Origin: Volvariella volvacea V23
Taxonomy: Eukaryota > Basidiomycota > Agaricomycetes > Agaricales > Pluteaceae
Assembly (NCBI GenBank): GCA_000349905.1
Contig: KB722740.1
Location: 597,133 to 661,132, forward strand
Direction of reading: 5' to 3'
DNA: 64,000 nt
Part shown: positions 11,513 through 22,680 of the stretch, piece after piece
How the letters are laid out: each line of letters starts with the position of its first letter
How positions within the stretch are numbered: position 1 is the stretch's first letter
Program-made: the position numbers and the translations under genes
The notes under the pieces: generated by a model
What the model was told of the DNA's origin: nothing
Database searches by the model: none
The model's input: the letters and a program-made list of their open reading frames with translations, nothing else

Positions 11513-12085
11513 TGAGCGTGTACGTGTCGTCGAGAAGAAGGAAACAGTGAGGTTTGATGGGACGGGCCAAGGGGTTGAGGTAATTGTCCGTGCCTCGAAT
11601 TTAAATGCCCTCAATTGACACGTACTGTTATTCCCAGGAAATAGGGAGACAGTGAGCAGAACTGACACACGGACACGGTAGCGAAAGATGGAACTTGCAA
11701 TTGAAGACTTCTTGCTGGAAGATACGAGGCACCCAAAAATCGCGACGGACCATTCAAGTTTTTCCGTGCACGGCCAACATGAGACCAAACCGAAGAGTGT
11801 AATTGAAGTCGGCAAATCATTGGCACTAAGCGGAAACTAGTCTACCGTCCCAGTCATGCACCAGAAAGAGTGAAAATAGGCTGTGGAGGGTGAGGATGAT
11901 TGTTGGGATGACGAGTTCAAAAGCATTTGTGTCATCCCGAGGGTTATGTACAAGAATCGACGGCACGCAGTCAGCAAATCCACCTTAAATAAAGATCGGC
12001 CTCATGTCGCATGAGTAAAATTGGTCCCGCCTCCGCCGGAACCCAATATCATGAGAGATATCGTACTATACCACAGCTGTTGTTC
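11513..12085. other. Intergenic region upstream of the metal transporter
   Basis: A 573-bp stretch holding the transporter promoter and the 3' flank of the maleylacetate reductase gene. No gene, repeat or RNA is recognised. Confidence 0.45.
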
Positions 12086-13617
12086 CTACGCTGAGTATAT
12101 ACTCTCCAAAAGTTGCACTACCATCGGCAGGTTAGGGTCATCGTTTCCGCCAAGCGCTCCAGCCGCGATCTTTGGGAGGTCTTCCTTGGGTACTTTATAC
12201 TCCGCTAGGCTGGACCCGAGGCCCAGGCTCGACACCAGTCTGTTGGGAATGGGGGACAGCATCAGTCGTCAGCAGCACACAAAGCGTGGGAGTGCATACT
12301 CTCTGATTGCCTTGGAAAGTTGACGAACGTTTACTTCAACGAAATTAGAGCGGGGTAGTTGGAGGTAAATTAGTGCATCCGACAACCAGCTCTTGTCGCT
12401 CTCGGATGCTATGTCAGCCTTAAGAGCTACCGTTGGAGCCAGAGTCAAACACTAGTATCGCTCTTAGCTACACATCATGACCAGTGATTAAAGAGAAGCC
12501 TACAGAAGTGATCCCATGTGGGATGCCATAGGTGGCGCCCAACTTGTGTCCCAATGCGTGAGACAACCCAATAGCCCTGGTCAATTCCTCAATTATCTGT
12601 AGAGCTTCTGAGGAAATAGATCCCCCACCCATTTTTATCTCGTTTCATGGGCCACAGGCTAGTCCAAGAGGCTATCTGGAGCTTTTGGCGAACTACCAAG
12701 TCCTCGGGATTCGCTTTAGACTCTGGAAGGTACTTGAATAATTCCGTGATGGTAGAGTAAGCTAGGAATTTGAGTGGGGGAGGGGTACCGGGTCTGTATA
12801 GTGTTTCTAAAAGACATTAACCGAACGCAAACTGCTCATTGTACAACTCACCGACAGCATGGTCGAGGGCACGTATACCCGTTGATAGCCTGAAACTTAT
12901 TCAATTTTGTTGTGGGAGGGTATATGCGTTAGATTACCATAGACGCATAGGAGTTGCAAGCGTTAGCTCTGCATCGAGAATTATGCCCGCTGGGGGCAGC
13001 TCAGGCGACGCAACCCCCACCTTGTGGCCTTCGTCACTCGTAAATCCTGCTGAAGCCTGTCGGGAAGTGAATTTAAGTAGGGGAATAGCTACAAGTCTCA
13101 CATATCCTCACGGTATACTCGGCTGCGCTGAGCGTTGTCGGGATGGCAATCTGTCGGGGTGTTGGTCCACCATCTTCTTGTTGGATTGTATGCAGTATGG
13201 CCTTTGATGCGTCAATAGGCGAGCCACCTCCAACGGATACGATAATATCGCATTTATGCTTGCGATATGCTTCTACACCACTTCTGATCCCAGCAATAGG
13301 GGCATGCTCCCCGATGCCTACAAAAGTATCGCCGTACGCTCCTTCATCGCGGAGAAGTTGCTCCACCTTTCTGACGATATCGGTCTTCGAGACGGATGTG
13401 GGAATGTAAGAACGAGGGGGAGGGGTTGTGGATTTTGTCCCACCTTCTCGTTTAAACTCTTGCTAGTGACAACCAACGCCTTGGTAGCGCCCAACGTTTT
13501 CAATAGCCTTGGTAAAGCCTCATTCAAACAGCCAGGGCCATAGTAAACACCCTTGAGGGTATCTGTCCACGCATAGTGCCCATAGAGATCTGAATCTTGG
13601 GAAGTTATTGTTGACAT
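12086..13617 (-). CDS. Maleylacetate reductase (iron-alcohol dehydrogenase family)
   Basis: Reduces maleylacetate to 3-oxoadipate with NAD(P)H in hydroxyquinol/resorcinol-type aromatic degradation. Seven or more exons. Recognised blocks in order: YGPGCLNEALPRLLKTLG with ATKALVVTSKSL; the nucleotide-binding VSVGGGSPIDASKAI; IPTTLSAAEYT; VASPELPPAGIILD; STGIRALDHAVE; LSHALGHKLGATYGIPHG; and the C-terminal AGALGGNDDP...LESIYS. The position that is an iron-ligand Asp in Fe-dependent alcohol dehydrogenases is Arg here, while the His residues remain. This fits maleylacetate reductases, which do not have the classical iron site. An apparent frameshift near 12620-12680 disappears with a 53-nt intron. 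The start codon lies 59 bp from that of the divergent flavin reductase-like gene. Confidence 0.85.
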
Positions 13618-13676
13618 TGTCGAGCCAAGGAAAGGGTAGGGCAGATCGTGCTCAGTGTTCACCACATTCACCAACG
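13618..13676. promoter_or_regulatory. 59-bp head-to-head promoter region
   Basis: The start codons of maleylacetate reductase (minus, 13617) and the flavin-reductase-like gene (plus, 13677) are only 59 bp apart. Control elements must be shared, or the leaders must overlap. No TATA box is visible. This argues for co-regulation. Confidence 0.6.
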
Positions 13677-14823
13677 ATGTTGGTTAGACATTTGTCATCC
13701 ACCTCCGGCTCACCGCTCCTTTGGTCTCCGAAGTCCAAGGTCTATTCCCCATTGCGTCGACTTTTGCATCAACGACCCATTTTTAACCGAAAATCGCACT
13801 TTGAACTCACAGAACCACCTAATCCTTCATGGAAGCCCGGGGATGGCGCGCAATTTGTGCGGGATGTTGGGGGTGCACGCAGATTGTGGGATTTGTCGTC
13901 AATTCCGTCTAGGTGAGTACTAAGTACGCTCGACATGTTGATTTTATGATTCGTGACGGTATTTGCGCGCCATTCACAGGGATGCATATCGTTTGCTCGC
14001 CTCCGCAATAGTACCGCGTCCGATAGCTCTCGTCTCCTCACTCAGTGAAGATGGGGACCCAAATCTAGCTCCGTTCAGGTGCCGTGATGTCCATTTCCGG
14101 TCATTCACGCTTGACCCAGCTAATTGTCCATCCTGGGGTCTAGTTACTTCTCCATGGTACCGTGACGCGTTATAGATCCGATTTCCAGACCTAATGCCGC
14201 GGTGGTAGGTTGCACACAATCCTCCGATGATTAGCTTGTCGTTTTCTCTACCTTCTCGAAGACCCAAAGATACGAGGGAGAATATACTTCTTACGAAGGA
14301 ATTCGTAGTTAACATCGTGAGCGAAGATATTGTTGAAGCGACAAATGCAACTTCGGTCGAGGCACCAGCGAATGTCAATGAATGGATATTAAGCGGTTTG
14401 ACTATGGCACCCAGCGTAAGAGCATTCGTCCTTTCCATTGCTAGAAAATAACGGGCAACATAGGCATCAGTCAAACCACCATTCGTGCAGGAAAGTTTAG
14501 TCAATTTGGAGTGCGAGGTACAGTTGCTCTGGTGTCCGTTTGTTGGTGGTACGTGACCCTGTTTGCAGCTCTACTCTTCACAGGACATCCCACATCCTGA
14601 AACCAAGGAAATCACCACAACCGTGATTCTGGGACGTGTCAAGCACATGCACGTCGTCGACACTGTTCTTTCCGATGATGGTGTAACTGTGGACGTAAGT
14701 AAATTACGGCCGGTCAGTCGCCTGGGTGGAACAGAGTATGCTCGTTTAGTGGAAGGTTTTTCTCTCCCACGAATGTCGTGGAAGGCATTGAAAGAACAGT
14801 ATGAGTCATTGCTCCCCAAATGA
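13677..14823 (+). CDS. Flavin reductase-like (FMN-binding split-barrel) protein
   Basis: Flavin-binding oxidoreductase, or the reductase partner of a flavin-dependent monooxygenase; 287 aa. Six exons: 13677-13912, 13980-14078, a 13-nt exon 14144-14156, 14209-14415, 14464-14517, 14569-14823. They total 864 nt. The family core is clear: ASAIVPRPIALVSSLSEDG, NLAPFSYFSM, AHNPPMISLSFS, ENILLTKEFVVNIVSE, LVNLECELYSS, and the C-terminal RLGGTEYARL with LPRMSWKAL. The first 80 residues, with an Arg/Ser-rich start, may be a mitochondrial presequence. Divergent linkage to maleylacetate reductase suggests a role in the same aromatic pathway, which is inference. The tiny third exon is required because its neighbours contain stop codons in frame. 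Confidence 0.87.
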
Positions 14824-14898
14824 GGACGTAGTTCAACTGTATTCATACATCTAAGCAGCATTCCATGCCATCATGGAATCATCACGAGCTACCCAATC

Positions 14899-15247
14899 AT
14901 GACCCCTGAGTGTGAGTGGATAGATGACAAGTCTGCTGGACTGTCTGGGAACTCTCGAGACAACACAAGGTTTGCAGCAAGGTGGTGGCGTTTGATACAG
15001 CCGCTGATTTCAGAACTGGCCTTACGACAGAATGAAGCTGTGTGTGGTGAAAGATGACAATGAGGCACGGAAGGAAGGTTTCAGGTTGCGGATATGGCTA
15101 GAAGAGTATGTTGATCAGCATGCGGAGGTGTGTGTTCCATGCACATCAGGACTTTGTGTTGCGGGGAAAAGACAGTCGGTACACGGGGCTCTGGCGAGTG
15201 TGATATGTGGAGAGAGGATCGAGGAGCGGAAGAAGGAAATTGATTGA
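14899..15247 (+). CDS. Possible small spliced gene
   Basis: Two overlapping open frames look protein-like. One starts at ATG 14899 and contains RWWRLIQPLISELALRQNEA; the second, to the stop at 15247, contains LRIWLEEYVDQHAEVC and a basic, charged end. They could be joined by a GT...AG intron of only about 38 nt ending near 15085. No family is recognised, and the intron is unusually short, so this may be chance. The remaining bases to 15558 look like the promoter and leader of the Sec7 gene. Confidence 0.28.
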
Positions 15248-15558
15248 TCTGACGGAGTCAATTTAGCAAGCCACGTGTTGGGCTTTGCTACTTTTTGAAG
15301 CCGCCCTTTCGCCAGTTACCACAAACCTTGTCCTCATCGTCCAAATAAGCGCCTTCCTGCATCCCAGCTATATCATTCGTTCATACCACCCTATCCTATA
15401 ACTCCATTTCTTCCCCATTTTCCATCAACTTCTTCGCGGCAGCAACTCCCAGATCAGGGAGGCAAGCTTCGGTATGGCACCCCCATCTTTCGGTTCCTTT
15501 CCCCGTTCATACCTATTCCGTCCATTTCAGCTTGCTTTCTGAGCAATACACGCAGAAT

Positions 15559-18500
15559 ATGCACACAGAACGTCAGCCTTCGAGAGCCGAGCAGCGCATG
15601 CAGGCCGTTGCCAAACTCAAGCGCGCTGCCTCGCTACCACGAATGAAGGATGGACGTCGCCCACCAATGCATGTAGAGGCTGTCAGCGAGGGGGAGAAGA
15701 TAGCAAATGACGAGGACAAGAAGGCAGATGTCTCCTCGCCGCCGTCGAAAGAGGAATCATCCCAGAATGCTGCCCAGGAGCCACCTCAACCCGTTGAGGC
15801 TGTTGCGCCACAGTCTGAAACCGACGTTGAGCCCAATCCAGGGACCATTGAAGAGCAGGAACAAGGTGCCGAAGCGGACATCGAAGCTGAAGAACCACCT
15901 GCTACTCCAGAACCAACAGGGAAAGCGAAGCGACGTCGACGGCGGTCCCGCCCGCGCTGGTCGAATGATTGGAAGGGCCAAAATATTCAACCCGCAGAAC
16001 CACAGCCACTGTTCAATGGCGACTCTTCACAGGACGAAGCCGCGCCCCAGGCTGTCTATCCACCGCTGAATTTCCTAACTCCCGTTCCGTCGCCCTTTGC
16101 TGCATTACAACGAACACTGTTAAGGTCTCCTACACCCAACGGCGAAGCCTTCTTGTACCCCGCAGCCCCTCTACCATCCCTTGAGGTATTGCAAGGGCTT
16201 TACCGGTCGAATAGTGCTGGAGGAAATGCTGTGGCCCGGAATGAGGCGTTGCGGAAGCTAACGGGCGGCCAGGACAGCTATGATCCCTCTCCTTCAACAC
16301 CACCGTCTAATAACAGGTTGGGCAGGAACAACACTGTGTCTGGCGGGGAAAGTACGGAGCGTACAGCCGCTAGACGGATGCTTCTCAGTCGATTGAATGG
16401 TCGTGTCGCCAGAGTGCCCGAGGCAGAACCAGTTGGCACCGAAAATGTGACCCCTACTTCTACCGCGGCGAAACGTCGACGTCGGGGATCCACTCAGGGC
16501 TCTTCCAGCGGTCAAACTGGTACATCTGATTCGGATCTGCGTACCACAGCTCCCAATACACCACTACCCCCATCCACCCCCATCCCCTCCGCCTTGGAGC
16601 ACCTCGTCATTCTACGGTCGCGCTCCACGACGCCAAATCAAATTCACCACGCTGTCAGCATGCCTAAACACACTAATCAGTACTCAGATAATAGGATGAG
16701 GGCTCAAGAGAGTATCCCGCCTTTGCCAACCTCTGAATCGACCCGGCCGAACACAACACGGCGTCGTAGTGTGTTAGTAGAGGACGATGATCAGGACGAT
16801 ATACAAGAGTCATCAAATGCTGAGCCACCGTTAACACCTCCACCGGAGAATGTCGAGTTTTCAGCTACCCAAACCCGTGGCGAGGTTGCTCAATTCGACG
16901 GTCCTGAATCTAGATTGCCCTCAAATGACATTCCCGCCCCTAGCCTAAGGTCAGCATCGCGTAATGAAACCCTCCCAATAACCAGCCCCTTCGAGCGACC
17001 TTACCGAGACGAAGAGGAGGAGCGAGTGGTGTACCGTGGGGACGTCCCTCGAACTAGAACTCCGTATCGGGAGAGTCCTGACCGAGGCACATCAGAAATA
17101 AGCTGGATTGCAGAACCTGGTAAGCATGGATTTATTAAATACAAGAGAACTACGTCATTTAAGTTTTACTGGTATAGTTCCTGTGGTTGGAGAATCCGTG
17201 GATGGCGACGATGACGAAGATCAGGATGAACAAGAAGAGCAGGATTATCAAGAACGTCCGTTATCAGCGCAATCATTTAATGGATTCCACGCGACGTACG
17301 AAGAAACATCCCCGCGAATATCAATGACGGACTCTAAGAGTTATTCTGATGCCCCTGCCTATATTCCTAATTCGCCTTCCTTGACACAACCCCTCGCACT
17401 CCCTCTGGCCAGGGACGACAATTCGTCATCGCAATCATATCCAACACGCCTGGCTGTAGCCTCTCCCATACAAAGTGATCGATCTCCTCTAACCCCTGAT
17501 TTCAACTTGACTGATACAGATGATCGAGCACCAGCCCCGACAACTCCTGCAAAACGCAATGGAGATGCCTCTCCTAGCCCCTGGGAAAAGATGAAGAAAT
17601 TAACCTCATTTGGAAGTACTAGTGGGAGACGGTCGCGTACGAATAGTCTCGGAAGGCGCGAACAGACAGATTCCAGCTTTAGTCGCGAAAGTGGCACGAG
17701 TCTTACCAGCGGTAAGAATGATAGTGGAGAGCCAATTATGCCACACCACCCCATTACAACATCAGCCTCGGCTGCTGCCTCAGTGCTGTCCTTGACAGCG
17801 CCTTACCCATCTTCGAGAGGAAATGCATCACCAATACCCCCTTCAGCATCAGCAGAGAAATACCAAGGCAACTCGAAATTGCACCCTTTCCCTGGACTCA
17901 AAATGCCTGATGAACAGCGCGTAAAATTATCTGCGTCGAGCCCTGACATTACGCTTGGTTCGAGTGCGAATGACGACGACCAACCCCCTCATTCAGCAAC
18001 CCGAAGTCTTACCCCGATACACACCGTGGATATTTCCAGAGACAGTGAGCCATTTTTGTCTAGAATAACTTTACACATACTAACAGATCCCCTAGGAATA
18101 TCACCCGTTTCTACACCTTCTACCACCCGTGGAGATGCTAAAAATGGTGGCATACCCAAACTACCTATGAATCTTCCTGGTGTTAAGCAATGGCTCAACA
18201 AGAATAAGTGGTCATCCCGGCCGTCTTCCCCTCCACCTATCCCGCTCGACACCCAACCAGCACAAACTGCGTCCAAAAAGCTGTCGTTGTCTGACCTGCT
18301 GCGCCGTGGTAAAGAGTCGGAGCTGTCCGCTGACTGGGAGGAAATCAACAGCACGCCTACAAGCACGAGTGGGAATACCTTGCAAGGGCGCCACACTCCT
18401 GCAGATTTGTCTGAGAAACCTAGTCGAGCGGAGCCCTCTGAGCAAGAAAGGACACCCCGGGCCAAGCTTACTGTCCCTGTCAATGAGCCATTCATCGAGG

Positions 18501-20500
18501 CTTCTACTCACCCGTCATCATCCCCGCGCCCCGATCTTTCGTCTTCTGTTACTCCAGATCCGTCGTCCTCTATCAGCGATTATCTTACGCACTCCACCTC
18601 CGGTTCATCATCTGCTTCATTGTCGCAATACTCTGTGAATGGTGCGGGAATCAATGTCGTTTTAGAGCGACTGGACGACAGTTACGGGCGGGGATCTCGC
18701 GGTCCCTCGTGGGCATCTGCTGTTGAAGATCAATCACGCAAGCTGATACTATCCTCCCCTGTTCTCCAAGTTGTTAACTCCAACACCGTCAAAGACCGTT
18801 TCCTGTTTTTGTTCAGTGACATCCTGGTCATTGCCAAACCAGTACTACAGGATAAGGACAACTTTCTTGAGCTTTCCAAGCCCAGTCCGCCAGATAGGAG
18901 GTATATCGTCAAGAGTGTTGTACGGCTAAACCAGTTGCGGTTGAATGGGGATCGTTTTGATGGGCAGACCAGGACCAGCCTTACTTCTCAACGGACTCCC
19001 TTGGTCCGGGCGTTCATCGCCCAGTTCGCTAAAGACCCCGATATGGCCATTTCCAACCTCTTCTCCAAGTCTGGCCTCGCGGATGATCCAATAATGCTGG
19101 GTCAGTTACTTTTCAAAACATGGGAGGCAGACAGGTCACGTTTGGGTGAATACCTCGCCAAGCGTACTTCCAAAGCGGTTTTGCGAGCATATCTGGATAG
19201 CTTTGGATTTAGTGGCCTGCGACTGGACCGTGCACTGCGGGCTTTTCTTCAAACTGTCCACATCCCCACCCGTAGCTCTTATGGTCCAAGCCCGCTGGAG
19301 TACCTTCTCGATGCCTTTGCCAGTAGGTGGTACGAAGCGAATGCCCAGTTCGTGGCCTATGACAAGGATTTGGCCATTCGACTGGTTAGAGCGCTAGTCA
19401 AACTCAATGAACTCTTGCACGAAGAGATTGCCTCAGAGCCCGGATCGTCAGAGGTGGTTGGGACGGACATTGCAGAGGACGATTTTACATCCGCTTTTAA
19501 ACGCTACGATGTTCGGGGACTGGTACCAGATGAGTTATTGAAGGATACATATAACACAATTTATCGTGAACGCCTTGCCCAAGCCCGCGCTGGCCCAGCG
19601 AGTGCCGATATGCTCATTCACATGAAGAAACCGATTCCACCACGGCTCACATACAAGATGCAATCCGAACCCATCGTGGTCCGTATTCCTCAACCTGACG
19701 CACAGTTCGCGATCCACCTCTATGGCCAAGACCTTATCTTTGACCCTCCCGTACTTACCTTTGCACGATCTTCGGAGGCCTCGTTCCGCATCACAGGCAC
19801 CTCACTCGGAGCGAAGAGCATCCTCATGTGTCGCAGTGGGCCCAACGCAATCCTGTATAGTGGGCTAGCTCTCAGTACGGAAGTGATTGTGGAACGCGCA
19901 TTTATGCGTCATACATTCCAACTGGCCTTCGCTAATCATGTGGGGGAAAAGAGAAGGTATATGTTTAGCGTGGATGATCGAGTGCTTCAACAGTCGTGGA
20001 TCGACGCACTGAGACAGCAGATTATGAACGCTGGCCTGTCACCACTCCCTTCAATCGCCTCTGCTCCCGGATACGCAACGTTCTACAACGCTGCCCAGAC
20101 CTTGTCTTTCAAAGTGCTTCAAGAAACCCTTCTAGGTCTTGAGCCCCCCTCCAAAACGAAGGCACACCCAGTGGCCTCCCGCCAAGGGAATGCCTCGCCC
20201 TCCCACAACAAGTCGCGATTAGCTGGACCACTCCACATTCGGTCTAAATCCCGCAGTAAATTCTACCATAGGCACGGTGCAGGCAAGAACGAATTGGAGC
20301 TCAATGGGCATAGTCACAGTGAAAGAGAGGATGATGTCTTCCAGGATAAGGATATAGCCGACGATACATTCGGCAGTTCTGAAGGGCCTATATGGTCGCA
20401 TCGTGACTTAGTGATCCAATGTCAACAAAACAGCTCCATAGCTCTCGTTTTATCATACCTGCAAGTTGGTTCCCTAGAGCAAGGTCAGCAATCATCATAA
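15559..20500 (+). CDS. Sec7/PH-domain protein, ARF-GEF-like with degenerate Sec7 motifs
   Basis: A 1627-aa protein from two exons (15559-17119 and 17178-20500). Residues 1 to about 1040 are low-complexity, rich in Ser, Pro, Thr and acidic runs, with dispersed basic patches such as AKRRRRRSRPRW. A PH-like strand region lies at about 1050-1115 (KDRFLFLFSDILVIAKP). A Sec7-like domain spans about 1118-1271 (KTWEADRSRLGEYL, LDSFGFSGLRLDRALRAFL, LLDAFASRWYEANAQF). A PH domain follows at about 1341-1471, ending WIDALRQQI. In Sec7 enzymes the segment FRLPGEAQ carries the catalytic Glu finger; here it reads VHIPTRSSYGP, and the second motif LNTDLHNP reads LNELLHEE. Membrane targeting through PH is likely; GEF activity is doubtful. 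No ATG occurs in frame upstream of 15559. Confidence 0.85.
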
Positions 20501-21544
20501 CATTACTCTTTCATCTCGCTACTCGGGTTCAAGGTTAATTCCTCTGTATGTACTACCGGATTTTTATGATTTCATAGCTCATGCTGAGCACACTCCCGAT
20601 CCCATTGCAGCATTTATGTAATTTCATCCTCCCGCATTGCATCTCATTCGCTACATGTTTGTCATATATGTGCTATATCTATTGCTTTCCAAACCTGGGG
20701 TTCTCATGTCTCCTTGTTACGCCAGAGTATCATCACGCTTCCCATACCTACTCACCTTCATCACGTTGGTCTAGTCGATTTATGGTAGAGAACGCACTTT
20801 AGTAGATAGTATAATCGTACATGAGGTCACAAGAAATATCAGCCGAAGTCTCCGTTGCTTTATGGGATTACAAATTGGTCGAGGAACGTGGTGATAGTGG
20901 TGATAAGGCCTTAAGGGATTGCTGCAACGAGGACGGGCTAGATGATGAGTGTTACTCTGGCAAGTTTAATTCCTGTAGCGATCATCCCGATGTTTACTAC
21001 TCAATACACCTATTAAAGAGCGAAACGCTCACGCTGTCGTGGTACGCGTTCTGTTACATAAACGAGGGTGATAGAATCACGACTCAAGCGCCTCGAGGAC
21101 AATGTACTGGTCTCTTGATGGGCTTATTTTGTTTTTCAAGCCATCCACAGTACCACCGCTCACAAGCCCCATATGCTGTCATGTATTTGACTTGCTCCGA
21201 AACTGATTAAGCTTACACAGCGAAAAACTCGACATTGTTGTCAGTTTGGTGATTGACTCTGCTGTTCGAGGCATAGCCGCAATCAAAATCACCCCATGGA
21301 CAGTAGATCCTTGATCCTCGTGCCCAATCACACCCACGGCCCCTGAAACAATGAGGCAGAAACAACAAGAAGGGACTCGCTGGATGAGGACTCGTGTTAA
21401 TGGTCCTCAAGGCCGCTCAATAGGTTTGAAGATAAATTCTAAAGATCCACGAATACGGGTTGAAAACGCTTATTCTTCCCCGCCTTTTATCACAAGTCGC
21501 TCGAATCCCCGACATCGAGAGGAAGATATCACAGCCCTTTCGTA
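20501..21544. other. Intergenic region after the Sec7 gene
   Basis: A 1044-bp stretch between two plus-strand genes. It contains a 129-codon open frame (20821-21210, plus) from an ATG, with several Cys and no recognised motif. It is not supported by splicing or family evidence and I do not call it a gene. The remainder should be 3' flank and promoter. Confidence 0.35.
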
Positions 21545-22495
21545 ATGACCAGCCATCGTGGACCAACCATAACTTACTATCAGAATTCCTATTATCACTT
21601 GTACTCACAACACTCTATTCCGCCTCCGCATACGACTCAAAGTCGAGCTTATACAGCTATCCCTCGCGTCGAACCCCACGCCCATCCTCACTATTCACGA
21701 CCCCCTATTACACAAAGTATATATATCCTCGAAACAGAGGACTGGGAGCACCAACGAAACATTAAGGCTTGGGTAGAAGAACAAAGAAAATATCAAGCCA
21801 GTGGCGAATACACACGAGCTCGTGCAAACCCAGACACACCTCCTGGCGTAGAAGAAGATATATATCGCTCCTATGATGGAGGGCGGGACAGACGAGGGAA
21901 ACCTGTTGCCGCTGAGTACCTACGCATTCAGGAGATGCGAAGGGCAGAAATGCGCAGAGAGGCGGAAAAGAGGAGAGTAGCTGCTGAGAAGGCTCGAGCT
22001 CACGTTGAATATCTGGAACGTGAGAGAAGGGAGAGGGAGCGAGCTGAGAAGCATGCATTGGAGGCCTGGAATAGATACGAGGAGGGGTGGGCAAGATTAA
22101 CGAAGAGTACCGAACAGCTTTCATTCGCCACTATTCCATGGCCAATGCTTAAACCACCGAGCAGCGTTGACAAGATCAACGTCGCGGCCGTTACCTTGTT
22201 CCTAATGTCGCCAGTCCATTCTCGCGATGTGTCACGGAAAGAAAGGCTTCGAAATGCACAGCTTAGGTGGCATCCTGACAGGTTCCGGAGATATCTTAAT
22301 AGGGTCCAAGTGGAAGATCGGGTAGCAGTTGAAGAAGGGGTTGGAGTTATTGCGAGAGGGTTGAACGAATTGATGACCCGTGAAGCAAATGCCCGGGGAA
22401 TTGTGAGTCGCGTTTTTGCTGCATGGCGTCCGCATCCTAACACCAACGCTTGGTTGCCCAGTCCATGTCCTAAGACGAATGCGGTTGTCCTGTAA
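21545..22495 (+). CDS. NFKBIL1-like / J-like coiled-coil protein
   Basis: Single-exon gene, 316 aa. The N-terminal 60 residues are rich in Tyr, His, Pro and Ser. Residues about 110-180 form a long, highly charged Arg/Glu/Ala helix (EMRRAEMRREAEKRR and so on), probably a coiled coil. The C-terminal part contains RNAQLRWHPDRFRRYL followed by VAVEEGVGVIARGLNEL. This matches the conserved end of NF-kappa-B-inhibitor-like 1 (NFKBIL1) proteins, where a J-domain-like WHPDRF helix pair occurs. The animal protein has been tied to RNA processing; the role in fungi is unknown. Start ATG 21545 is the first in frame. Confidence 0.72.
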   Translation: MTSHRGPTITYYQNSYYHLYSQHSIPPPHTTQSRAYTAIPRVEPHAHPHYSRPPITQSIYILETEDWEHQRNIKAWVEEQRKYQASGEYTRARANPDTPPGVEEDIYRSYDGGRDRRGKPVAAEYLRIQEMRRAEMRREAEKRRVAAEKARAHVEYLERERRERERAEKHALEAWNRYEEGWARLTKSTEQLSFATIPWPMLKPPSSVDKINVAAVTLFLMSPVHSRDVSRKERLRNAQLRWHPDRFRRYLNRVQVEDRVAVEEGVGVIARGLNELMTREANARGIVSRVFAAWRPHPNTNAWLPSPCPKTNAVVL

Positions 22496-22680
22496 CGTAT
22501 AATGTGCGATAGTAGGGGTTGGACGAGCAAGTCTTGATGACCTCGTTCTGTACTGTATTTGTATTATGTAACATGGTTATTCAGCAAAAATTTGGAGGCT
22601 TACTCATTACTCACGAGTTGGAGTCCTGCCCAGCTTCCAATTAACCACTTCTTAACCACTCTCCTCAAGGCCTCCAAGAT

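Noticed and set aside
11513..11815. N-terminal extension of the metal transporter up to 11815
   Set aside because: The extension begins at a TTG codon and contains no ATG before 11512; it is probably 5' leader.
12600..12700. Apparent frameshift in maleylacetate reductase between SWTSLWPMKRDK and GLSHALGHKLG
   Set aside because: A GT...AG intron of about 53 nt starting after KNG and ending before GCTATTGGG joins the two blocks in frame, so there is no break.
15707..16184. Overlapping open frames inside the first exon of the Sec7 gene, both strands
   Set aside because: They are shadows of the Ser/Pro/Glu-rich coding frame, which leaves few stops in the other frames.
20821..21210. 129-codon open frame after the Sec7 gene
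   Set aside because: It has an ATG but no motif, no family resemblance and odd Cys/Asp composition; chance ORFs of this length are expected in 64 kb.
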